64,000 bases of DNA from the NCBI GenBank assembly GCA_949128115.1, contig OX421965.1:5137253-5201252 (forward strand), read 5' to 3'. The notes under the pieces are model-generated. The model searched no databases and was not told the DNA's origin. It saw nothing but the letters and a program-made list of their open reading frames with translations. A program made the position numbers and the translations under genes. Numbering within the stretch: position 1 is the stretch's first letter; every line of letters begins with the position of its first letter. This DNA is from Anaspis maculata (Eukaryota; Arthropoda; Insecta; Coleoptera; Scraptiidae). Below are positions 11,583 to 20,614 of this stretch, one piece after another.

Positions 11583-14500
11583 TCACTGTCCTGAAGGGAG
11601 GGGACAAAGTTTGACCATTGGGCGTCGCAGAACGTCGCGTTGAGTACGGACATCGGCGACACGACAAATGCCATCTTTGCCGGGGAAGAGTTTTGAAATT
11701 CTGCCTAACCTCCACTTCAGAGGGGGAGCGTTTTCGTCCTTGATGAGGACTAAAGACCCCACATCTGCGGATTCAAGGTGACGTGACTTGTGCCACTTGC
11801 CGCGTTGGTACAGCGTGTGTAGATATTCGTCGCGCCAACGCGCCCAGAAACGCTGTTGCATGGATTGGACCAACTGCCATCGCGACAACCTGCTGATCTT
11901 GAGGTGGGACAAATCTGGGTCAGGTGGGGCCGTTAACGGCTCGAGCGTCAAAAAATGACCAGGCGTCAATGGGCACAGATCATTTGGATCCGAGCTCAGC
12001 TCCGAAAGTGGCCGTGAGTTGAGCAACGCTTCAACTTGGGTGACCAACGTGGTCAGCTCTTCAAAGGTGAGTATTTGATCACCTATCACGCGAGATAGAT
12101 GAGTTTTGACAGCTTTTATGCCGCTTTCCCACAGCCCGCCAAAGTGGGGACTGGAGGGAGGAATGAAGCGCCAAGTGATGGCTTCGGATTCCGCGGCGAG
12201 TTGCATTGACGTCGTCAATTGCCTATGAGCTCCGACAAAGTTTGTGCCATTGTCGCTATAGATGGTAGAGCAACGACCGCGCCGGGCAATGAATCTGCGC
12301 AAGGCAGCGAGGAAAGCATCTGTTGAGAGATCGGAGGCAACCTCGACGTGCAATGCCTTGGTGGCGAAGCACACGAAAAGACAGATGTACGCCTTCGTAG
12401 TTCTGACACCGCGAGCGCGTGACATGAGGATTGGAAAAGGGCCACCATAGTCGAGCCCGACGCAGCTAAAAGGTTTTAGCTGAGAAATTCGCGCCGAGGG
12501 GAGGTCGCCCATGGTGGGAGAAAAAGTTTGCGGCTTAGTCCGGAAGCACCGGTAACACGATGCAAGGTAGTGCCGTACCGCGCGTCGCGTGGACAATATC
12601 CAAAAATTTTGCTGCAGGAGATAGCAGGTATTGTTGAGTCCCGGGTGGCAATGTCGGGAATGAACTTGTCGAATGACGAGTCCTGTCAAGACGTGACGAG
12701 ATGGAAGAAGAGCAGGGTGTCTGGTTGCAAATGGCAACTCATGACAATGCTTCAAACGTCCGCCGACGCGGAGAACATCGTCACGATCGAGAAAGGGTGA
12801 AAGTTTTCGAAAGGGTCTTGAACAGGGTTTGCCGTTGCGTAACGACGCGATTTCGACGGCAAATACCTTCTGCTGTACATGTTTGACAATGTACAACAAG
12901 GCAAAATGGAGTTCTGTATCCGAGAGAGGTCCTGTGAACTTCTCATCGGACTTGCATTTGCAGAACCGATAGAAATAGGCGACAGCGCCCTGAATCTTCC
13001 GTAAGGAGGATATGCGCAAAAAGAGGTCGTCGATGTCAATCGGCGGCGGCTGCGGCACACGCACGACCAAAGCGAGCTTTCGCTCTTCAGACGCAATGTC
13101 TGGGGAGGACACGGAGAATTTGTCATCCGGCCATGTGTCATCCGCTGATGACAGAAAAGGTGGGCCAGACCACCAGAGGGAGCACGAAAGCATGTCTTCG
13201 GGAAACAATCCGCGCGAAGCTGGGTCGGCGGGATTGTCCGATGTTGAGACATGTCTCCAACACTGAGGCGGGACACGCTGTTGAATATGCTCAACACGGT
13301 GAGCAACAAATGTTTTCCAGCGGTGCGAAGAGGAACGCAGCCAGCTGAGAACAACCGTAGAATCGGTCCACGCAAATATGGCATCGAACTGTACGGTTCC
13401 TGCGAGCGCTGCAACGGTGAAGGCAACGAGATTGGAAAGTAGGACCGCTGCACACAATTCGAGACGGGGTACGGTCAGCAATTTGACTGGAGCCACCTTT
13501 GATTTGGCGGTTAGGAGACGAATGGTGGGAACACCATTTCGAAGGTAACGAACGTACAACACGCTCGCGTACCCAGATTCAGATGCGTCGCAAAAGGCGT
13601 GCAACTGGCACCTGTCTGCAGGCGACGGAAAAGTATGCCGTGGAATTTGCAACCGCGAAAGTTGCGATAGCTCGGATTGAAAACGCAACCACTGCTGACA
13701 TACGATGTCTGGAGGGGTGTCGTCCCAATCAAGGCCAAGTTTCCATAACCGTTGGATTAAATGTTTGGCGAAAAATGCAACAGGGCACAGAAAGCCGAGC
13801 GGATCGTAAATCCGAGCCACCTCCGACAAGATGGACCGTTTTGTGCACGGTAGTTCATTTGGATGAACCGTGAATGAAAAGGTGTCTGTTGCCGCTTGCC
13901 ACTGGAGGCCAAGAATTTTTACAGTATTGTCAGCAACGTCACTGAAAGTGGACGGCTGAGTTCGAACGTGATCAAGTGGTATGTCTTGCAGCACATCAGG
14001 GTGATTGCTTGCCCACTTGCGCAATTCAAAGCAACCCGATTGGAGCAGGTTGATTAGCTGCGTTTGTAATTCCCGTGCTGATTCCACGGAGTTCGCACCG
14101 CAAAGTAGATCGTCTACATACAAATTACGGCGAATTGCCTGCGAAGCCAATGGAAACTTCGAGGCGCTTTGTTCTGCCAAGTGAAGCAACGTGCGAACCG
14201 CTAGAAACGGTGCCGAAGAAACACCATATGTAATGGTGTTCAATTGGTACGTTTCAATGGGTCGATCAGGGGAGAAACGAAAGCGAATGAGTTGATACTT
14301 GCGATGTTCGGGCGAGATAAGTATCTGCCGATACATCTGACGGATGTCACAAGTAAAAACGATCGGCTCACACCGAAACTGCAGTAGCAAAGCTGCTATG
14401 TCCTGTTGTAACTTAGGACCGACGAGAAGCGTCTCGTTGAGAGATAAATGATTCGGCGCTTGCGCCGAAGCATCAAAAACGACGCGAATTTTCGGCTTGT

Positions 14501-16781
14501 CGTCTTCGATCTTGACGATCGGATGATGAGGGATGTAATACGCCTCAGAATCTGGAGGTTCTGCGTCCAGCAAGGTCATGTGACCTAGGTCGAGGTAGTC
14601 GCGCATGAATGCTATGTACAGATCACGGAGTGTGTCCTGACGGACCAGGCGACGTTCGATAGCTAACCAACGGCGGTCAGCCATAGACCTGCAATGTTCA
14701 AAGGTGGGGGACTCCCTTTTGAAGGGAAGCGAAACCCCAAAACGACCTGACGGACAACGGTAGACAGAGTCCCGGAAACAAATTTCTGCACGTTCATCAT
14801 CTGGGGACAAACGTGTTTTGGACGATGGTGACGAGATTTCCTCTACTTCCCAAAATTTGTGCAGAGACTCGTCGATTCCAGTTGGAGTGCAAACCAAAAA
14901 GGAATGCAGAGGTTTTGACGGGGTTTGAAAGGGACCGAGAAGAGCCCAGCCAAAAATGGTGTTTATGGCAACAGGCTGTGACGGACCTGACGAGACGATT
15001 CCCTCTTTCACGACTGACGGATAAACGTCGGCGCCCAACAACACTTGAATGGGGCTTGGCTTGAACCATGTGGGATCCGCCAGATTCGATAAGTTCAAGT
15101 GGAATTGATCCGGGTTCAAAGCGGTGTCTGGCAGGTTACCACAAATCCTGCGCAGGACAATTAACTCCAATTCAGGGATTGGGAGAGACTCATCATCAGC
15201 CTTGACCTGGCAAGTGACTGTGCCACACGTCGAATTGGCGGGGGTGAGACCCAAGCCAAAAACGGGCACATTGTGATTTGATGGGGATAGACCCAATTTG
15301 CGCACGCAGGAGTCCAAAATAAACGATGCCTGACTGGCAGGGTCTATGAGCGCACGGAGGCTTTGGTAGCCTTCCCACCGGTCACGAACGTGAACGATTG
15401 CCGTGGCCAACAAAACATGAGCTGCCTTGAGGCTTGAGGCGAGATTCGTCACCGAATTCGCGACATTTTCTGGAAGACCAGGGGAAACGATTTGCGGTAA
15501 TTCAACTGGATTCGATAAAGAACTGGGTGACTCATGACCTGCAGTTCTATGTGGCTTGGGGAAGTGCAGCAAGGTGTGATGCCTTGCGTGGCACTGCCGA
15601 CACGAATACGACGATGGACATTTTGGAGCGCCGTGATTGGTGCTCAAGCAGTTGAGACAGAGCCTTTTCTGTTTGACCGCCAAATATCTGTCATTTGGGG
15701 ACATTGACAGAAAAGTCTTGCACGCGGTGACTCTATGACTTCTCGCCCCACAATGAGAACATGCTGACTCATGCGACGTCGCTGGGGCAGATGAAGTCTG
15801 AGACACCAACGTATGTGAGGCCCACGACTTGCGGCTGACCTCGGGCTTCACGGTAACGGTGTTTGCCCGTGTGGAGCGGGAGTTCGATTGCGTTTTAGAA
15901 TTTAAGGCAGTTGCCTCGAAAGCCTTGCATTGGTCGAGCACGAAAGACTTGACGTCTTCGTATTTGGGGAAGGGGGTGCCAGCTGACTGCACCTCGAAAC
16001 GTTTTCGCGTCGACTCATCGAGTTTCTGGAGCAGCATGCTCGACAGGGTGAAATCCCACAGGTCGATATGCGGATACTGCTCGAGCGCCACTAAATTTTC
16101 GTTGAACGTGTTCACAAGATGGCGAAGCGCTTGCGCGGAGTCAGATGTGACGGAGGAGGCGTTCATCATCGACTGCCAGTAAAAAGTGACTAGCACGCGG
16201 TCGTTCTGGTATCTCTCAACCAACGAGTCGAACGCAATTATGTAATTATCTCCCGTCAATGGCAGGTGTTTAACCATTGAGAGAGGTTCACCAGATAAAG
16301 ACGAGATCAGATACTGAAACCGTTCAATATCTGAGAGAGACTGGTTTCTGTGTATTAACGCCGTGAATAGATCATAGTATGGTGGCCATGATTTTAACTT
16401 TCCGTCGAACAACGGCAACGCGATTTTTGGCAATCGGACATTGCTCCGGCCTGTCTCGAACCAAGTTTGCGAGGCTTGGCGAGAGAGCGAGGAAGTCGGC
16501 TCTGAATTCGCAAACGAGGCTTTTACCGCAGCAAGTTTGCCATACAAGCTGTCTGCCCGGAGTGTACGTTCAAGAAATGTAGCCTTCTGCTCCTCGGAGG
16601 CACTGGGGAGAGGGGCAGTGTTGACCGTGCTCTTGAAACCGTTGTAAATTTCCGCCGCAATGTCAAACGTGGCTAAAAATGCCGGTTGGAGGCTTGGCTC
16701 GGTGGTAGCTGTGACGCCTTGTTCCAGAAGGGGCTCAAGGCGCGCAATAGCTATCGCGATGGACGATAAAGTTGCGTCCAT
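11583..16781 (-). CDS. BEL/Pao gag-pol polyprotein (Gag, protease, RT, RNase H, integrase)
   Basis: The frame is open from 16811, but the start most like family members is the Met at 16781 (MDATLSS, residue 11 of the open frame; numbering below counts from 16811). Domain order: a Gag DUF1759-like region (LPKIALPLFDG, about residue 127); CCHC knuckles (CSHCGARSHRVTAC, CLNCLSTNHGAPKC); a DUF1758-type protease with ALIDPASQASF (Asp 490); RT with RVVFDAS and YVDD (Tyr 898); Pao-type RNase H (LHAFCDASESGYA, WTDSTVVLSWL, NPADPASRG); an integrase HHCC region (VHSRHCHPG, CYRC). The integrase core follows with D1454 (GLDYGG), D1520 (SDNGTNF) and E1562 (LWESG), then a DUF5641-like tail (HFLTLEPL, WARWRDEYL). 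It directs reverse transcription and integration of its own RNA. There are no internal stops and no envelope gene. The protease motif D-P-A-S replaces the usual D-S/T-G. Confidence 0.95.
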   Translation of the reverse strand: MDATLSSIAIAIARLEPLLEQGVTATTEPSLQPAFLATFDIAAEIYNGFKSTVNTAPLPSASEEQKATFLERTLRADSLYGKLAAVKASFANSEPTSSLSRQASQTWFETGRSNVRLPKIALPLFDGKLKSWPPYYDLFTALIHRNQSLSDIERFQYLISSLSGEPLSMVKHLPLTGDNYIIAFDSLVERYQNDRVLVTFYWQSMMNASSVTSDSAQALRHLVNTFNENLVALEQYPHIDLWDFTLSSMLLQKLDESTRKRFEVQSAGTPFPKYEDVKSFVLDQCKAFEATALNSKTQSNSRSTRANTVTVKPEVSRKSWASHTLVSQTSSAPATSHESACSHCGARSHRVTACKTFLSMSPNDRYLAVKQKRLCLNCLSTNHGAPKCPSSYSCRQCHARHHTLLHFPKPHRTAGHESPSSLSNPVELPQIVSPGLPENVANSVTNLASSLKAAHVLLATAIVHVRDRWEGYQSLRALIDPASQASFILDSCVRKLGLSPSNHNVPVFGLGLTPANSTCGTVTCQVKADDESLPIPELELIVLRRICGNLPDTALNPDQFHLNLSNLADPTWFKPSPIQVLLGADVYPSVVKEGIVSSGPSQPVAINTIFGWALLGPFQTPSKPLHSFLVCTPTGIDESLHKFWEVEEISSPSSKTRLSPDDERAEICFRDSVYRCPSGRFGVSLPFKRESPTFEHCRSMADRRWLAIERRLVRQDTLRDLYIAFMRDYLDLGHMTLLDAEPPDSEAYYIPHHPIVKIEDDKPKIRVVFDASAQAPNHLSLNETLLVGPKLQQDIAALLLQFRCEPIVFTCDIRQMYRQILISPEHRKYQLIRFRFSPDRPIETYQLNTITYGVSSAPFLAVRTLLHLAEQSASKFPLASQAIRRNLYVDDLLCGANSVESARELQTQLINLLQSGCFELRKWASNHPDVLQDIPLDHVRTQPSTFSDVADNTVKILGLQWQAATDTFSFTVHPNELPCTKRSILSEVARIYDPLGFLCPVAFFAKHLIQRLWKLGLDWDDTPPDIVCQQWLRFQSELSQLSRLQIPRHTFPSPADRCQLHAFCDASESGYASVLYVRYLRNGVPTIRLLTAKSKVAPVKLLTVPRLELCAAVLLSNLVAFTVAALAGTVQFDAIFAWTDSTVVLSWLRSSSHRWKTFVAHRVEHIQQRVPPQCWRHVSTSDNPADPASRGLFPEDMLSCSLWWSGPPFLSSADDTWPDDKFSVSSPDIASEERKLALVVRVPQPPPIDIDDLFLRISSLRKIQGAVAYFYRFCKCKSDEKFTGPLSDTELHFALLYIVKHVQQKVFAVEIASLRNGKPCSRPFRKLSPFLDRDDVLRVGGRLKHCHELPFATRHPALLPSRHVLTGLVIRQVHSRHCHPGLNNTCYLLQQNFWILSTRRAVRHYLASCYRCFRTKPQTFSPTMGDLPSARISQLKPFSCVGLDYGGPFPILMSRARGVRTTKAYICLFVCFATKALHVEVASDLSTDAFLAALRRFIARRGRCSTIYSDNGTNFVGAHRQLTTSMQLAAESEAITWRFIPPSSPHFGGLWESGIKAVKTHLSRVIGDQILTFEELTTLVTQVEALLNSRPLSELSSDPNDLCPLTPGHFLTLEPLTAPPDPDLSHLKISRLSRWQLVQSMQQRFWARWRDEYLHTLYQRGKWHKSRHLESADVGSLVLIKDENAPPLKWRLGRISKLFPGKDGICRVADVRTQRDVLRRPMVKLCPLPSGQ

Positions 16782-17002
16782 TGTGTACGACACAAAGAAA
16801 AATGAAAACAAAGCAACTGACCCTTAGGTTGGCGTACCTGAATGGCGAACCCAACCCAGGTGAAAAAGTGCGAATGAGACGGGCGAAAAACGAATTGATC
16901 AACACGCTGGACCAACGCACAAGTGTCACGTGGGTTTGACCCGTGACTTTAAAGTTTCAATAGTGAGGTGAATTAAATTCCTGACTGTACCATGCTTAGC
17001 CT

Positions 17003-17023
17003 GTATCCGGCTACGAAGGACCA
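17003..17023 (-). other. BEL/Pao primer binding site, tRNA-Tyr-like
   Basis: On the minus strand, seven bases after the 5' LTR, the sequence TGGTCCTTCG followed by TAGCCGGAT is complementary to a tRNA 3' end ending CGAAGGACCA. Tyrosine tRNA ends CCGGCTCGAAGGACCA, so the match needs one extra base. The tRNA identity is an inference from remembered tRNA-Tyr consensus. Confidence 0.6.
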
Positions 17024-17030
17024 ATTTATA

Positions 17031-17995
17031 TGTTAGCGCGGTACACATAAAGACGGCAGCCTTCCGATGAAGGCTGCATTAAAACAATAACTCTTGGATT
17101 AGGAAAGCAGCAAGCGACAGTCAGAAATAAAATTCACAACAACAATCAAAAACTTTAATGCAAAACAAAGAAAAAAACACAAACAGACAGAATTACAAAA
17201 CAATAAAAAAAAAACAATGTGAATTAAATGAAATGAAAAATCCGAGTGGTTCTGATCGGGGGCAGATTCGCTGGCGCCGAGTGGCGTCCTGAAAACGAGA
17301 CGAACTGCACTGAAGGTATACACCCCGGCAAACGGGAATAAACGGTAAATGGTAAAAACAATGGAAAATATGGAACTTACGGGATCTTATTCGGTGGCGG
17401 CGTCGTCCTGGCGGAGTCCGAAGGCGGCGTCGTGGTGGATGGCCGTTCTGGTGGTGGATTTCCTGGTGAAATGCACGAGTGCCCGTGTTCGTCACCAAAA
17501 TGGCGGACGAACGACTCGATCCCGTCCGAAACTGGAGCTTTGTGTGCGGCTGGCTGATCCAAGCCGCTCCCCGGTGAAAGCGGTGAAAACTGCCGCTTTC
17601 TGGACTTGGAGATGCTGCAGAGCTCCTCCAGGAGTCACTATCGGACGCGATGGGCCTTGGATGGGCTTCTGGTCGAGTACGAATGTACGCCGATGGCACG
17701 ACAAGATGGCCGCGAGAACGATGACCAAAAAAAAGACGGCGTGGCTTCCCGCTCGACGTACGGAGATCAACGCCGCTTCGACCGAAGCGGCAAAGGCACG
17801 AGCGGAAAGAAAGCCGAAGAATGCCGAAGACGGCCGAAGAAAGTGCTGGAGCTCGTTTACGCTTGCGCCTGACAGCCAAGTGCCAGGCACACCGAACAGG
17901 GGGTGAGGGGTGAGGACTTGGACGACACAGGGATATTTTGGGTTGCATACCCTCAATGCACACGAATGCAGTTTTCAATGAACGGGGCCGAGACA
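17031..17995 (-). repeat. BEL/Pao 5' LTR
   Basis: This is the upstream LTR in element orientation and should carry the element promoter. It is 965 bp and matches 10499-11463 apart from two substitutions. It is followed by target duplication ACTAA at 17996-18000. Reading frames inside it are not genes. Confidence 0.95.
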
Positions 17996-18952
17996 ACTAA
18001 AGTGGACCACCCCAAAATTCTGCCTCGGTTAAAATGAGGATATCTGGAGAAAAAACTGCTCGATTTTGGAAATTTTTCGGATGCTCGACAGAGTAGTTTT
18101 TTCACTACAATACACCAGCTTGGATTACTTGATTGTCGACCTTATATACAACATACAGGGTGGCAATGGGAGGAGTGCAAAAATGACCCAACTTCAGCAA
18201 GGTACCATTTCAAGAAAACAAGTCGCAGAACTTTTTTCGTCATATTTTCGAAAAATGTCCATCAATAGCTCCAAACATTTTTGGACTATTGATCGTATTT
18301 TGTTCTTCCAAAGAGTTATAAGGTAATTTTTTTTAAGATTTTTGGATTTTTTGGTATAGACTCTGCCAGAGCTGTTGCTCATCCTTGGAATTTGACAAGA
18401 ACCTACATGATGGCTGTATCAAATGTACCATGAATCAATTTGATCCCGCTGGCCCTCATAAGTGGTGAGGACCTAGACATCTTGTGGGACCATGGCGAAT
18501 CAAGCATGCTGTAACATTGCATCACATGTTAGAAATAGCCCAGAATGGTTTAAAATGGGTGCCTGTTTTACTGCTCGATTCTCTTTCCATAAATCACGAA
18601 ACAAACAAAAATTATGTGAAAAACCAATTACGATCAAAAGAGCAAAACTGTTTCGAGATATTGATATATGCTTTCCAAAAATGTGACCTACAAGATTCGG
18701 CGACTTGTTTTCTCAAAACGGGTTCTGCTAAAGTCAGGTCTCCTTTGCACTTCTTCCATTGTCACCCTGTATACCCTGCATAAGGTTATCAATCAGGTGA
18801 TTGAGGATGGTATCTGGTAGTCAAAAGATTGCTTTATCAAACACCACAAAAATTTACAGAATCGGACAGTTTTTTTCGAGATATCCCTATTACTACCGAG
18901 GCAAAATTTCGGGGTGGTCCACTTCAATTTTGGCCCAGTTTGATTAGTTATT

Positions 18953-19850
18953 CAAACTAGTCGTCAATTATTGAAGTTTTAGTTGACGATACATCACTTG
19001 TCTCATTGGTTTTCTACATGGCCATTCATTGAGCTCCATACAGAACAGATTGATAGGACAACGCGTGTTTTCAGGTCAACTTTGGTGCTCGTGACAAATT
19101 TTGTGACCACCCTGTAATCAGGTGGAACATCAAGTCTTGTGGAGTGATCGAGAAAATAAGTATTGTCATAGTCGATATTTTCAAAACCAGACAGCTTTGA
19201 ATTCGTTCAGTCGATTTTGCATCTGTTTGGAATGGCCGAAAGCCACATTCCTCAGCTATCAGGTCCAATTAATGCGGAGTATGAAGGGAGCTGAATAAAG
19301 TTTTCAGGGTGTCAAATTCATAAGATATAGTTTATTCATGCTCTGATAACACATACACTGCTTACACAGGTCAGAAGAAAAACAAAAAAGAACGTGGATA
19401 ATCACATAGAATTGCAATAGCAATGAATGCTACATATTACATAGATTTATCCAAGTCAACATCTAAGACTCCTGAAGACTAAGTAATAAAAGATGCCAAG
19501 CTATAGCTGACAATTGGAAAAAACATACAACTTTCTAATCCATTCGTCGTGAAAGAAGTCAATACAGCCTAGTGATGTGAAATTACGTGCAATTTATGAA
19601 AATGTAAAGTTTCACTAAACATTGCAGTTAACTTACAAGATTGGCTGGCTGTCATTTATGTAATACCTAATTGAAAATGTCCAATATAGCTGTTACAGCG
19701 TATATAAAATAGATTATTAATATTTCTGCTGGACTACCAGCGGATGCCAGTCAAAAAAGTTATTTGAATCTGAAATAATTTTCTTTTTGCCAACAATCAT
19801 ATACCTATTCTGGCCCCGAAAGCTCATAGCATCAGAAATATGGATCACTC
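18953..19850. other. Intergenic, no gene seen
   Basis: Two partial CAGGGTG/CACCCTG termini (about 19109 and 19306) suggest a small eroded element between them. The rest is AT-rich without recognisable features. Confidence 0.4.
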
Positions 19851-19854
19851 GAAG

Positions 19855-20560
19855 TCAGAGATTTTCACAAGAAATTTCAAAAATCTCGTAAATATTCCAA
19901 GAAATCTCACAGACATCTTTGAAAATCCCTGGAGGTTTTTCACAATTCTCGTAGTCCTCCAAAGCTCCTAGAAATCTCATACAAATCTTCGAAAATTTCC
20001 AGGTATTCCGCATAAATCTACAGAAATGCATAGAAATTTTTGGGAATCCTCAAAAAATTTCCAGAAATACCTACATACTGTAACGGTATTCGGGTCCACC
20101 TATTTCGAAATTAAACGCGCTGATTTACTTGTAAACAAACTGCACTTTATTTACTACTACCGATACAAGTGAGTAACGCACACAATTATTAATCGCTCAA
20201 AAATTCACAATGTCGCTTGAGATGTTATCGCCACGGTCGCTCGATTCCAACTCTGTCCGATGCCAGGTCGAGTTCCTTCACCTTCACCAGAAGTCTCGAC
20301 GGGTCGTGACCTACCGCTGCAGTCTCTTGATGCTTCCCGAATGCAACGCGGAAATCTAGATTTCTCTGGAAAGAGCCGGGATGGTCCCAAGCTTTGTAAC
20401 AACACCTACAAAATCTCTTAAAAACTCTCGGGAGTCCCGCAGAAAACTCCAAAAATCCATAGAAGCTGTCAAAGCATTTTTAGAAATTCCATTACAAATT
20501 TCCAGGATTTCGTGAAAATTTTTAAAAGTCCCTGGAAATTCCCTTAACTCGGGGCAGTCA
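19855..20560. repeat. Degenerate minisatellite (aaatctc/ccagaaat units), left part
   Basis: Irregular units of roughly 25-35 bp such as tagaaatctcatacaaatc and gaaaatttccagg are repeated with heavy divergence. The array is interrupted by a probable solo LTR at 20089-20401. It appears to resume at about 25465-25580, after the truncated retrotransposon. Confidence 0.55.
20089..20401 (-). mobile_element. Probable solo LTR
   Basis: A 313-bp block begins TGTAACGG and ends TTTGTAACA, so on the minus strand it runs TGTTACAAAG to CCGTTACA. It is GC-richer than the minisatellite on both sides. On the minus strand it carries AATAAA near its end, as expected of an LTR. A clean target duplication is not visible (acctac occurs a few bases away on both sides), so the boundaries are tentative. 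Confidence 0.5.
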
Positions 20561-20614
20561 ATGGAGGAGATTTTTTATATTTTATAACTATTTCTACTTA
20601 TTACCTTTACATAT

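Larger units (their letters stand above)
10499..17995 (-). mobile_element. Full-length BEL/Pao LTR retrotransposon
   Basis: Identical-length LTRs (10499-11463 and 17031-17995, 965 bp each) begin TGTTAGCGCGG and end GAGACA on the plus strand. The pair is flanked by a 5-bp target duplication ACTAA (10494-10498 and 17996-18000). The internal region encodes one uninterrupted gag-pol frame on the minus strand. A primer binding site follows the 5' LTR and a weak purine-rich GGTGGGGAG precedes the 3' LTR. I see two substitutions between the LTRs, near 11241/17773 and 11289/17821. Near-identity, an intact frame and a perfect duplication all indicate a recent insertion that may still be mobile. Confidence 0.95.
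10470..18952. mobile_element. Older foldback element, split by the BEL/Pao insertion
   Basis: The right end at 18952, read inward on the minus strand, is aataactaatcaaactgggc, continuing to agtggaccacccc. The same end occurs on the plus strand in two pieces: aataaccatataaactgggc at 10470-10489 and agtggaccacccc from 18001. The BEL element lies exactly between them. The element proper is therefore 10470-10498 plus 18001-18952. Its body is palindromic, with the pair acagggtggcaatgg near 18154 and ccattgtcaccctgt near 18757. It encodes no transposase. Confidence 0.75.

Noticed and set aside
12215..15655. Numerous plus- and minus-strand frames inside 11.6-16.8 kb
   Set aside because: All are alternative-frame shadows of the BEL gag-pol, which has full domain motifs.
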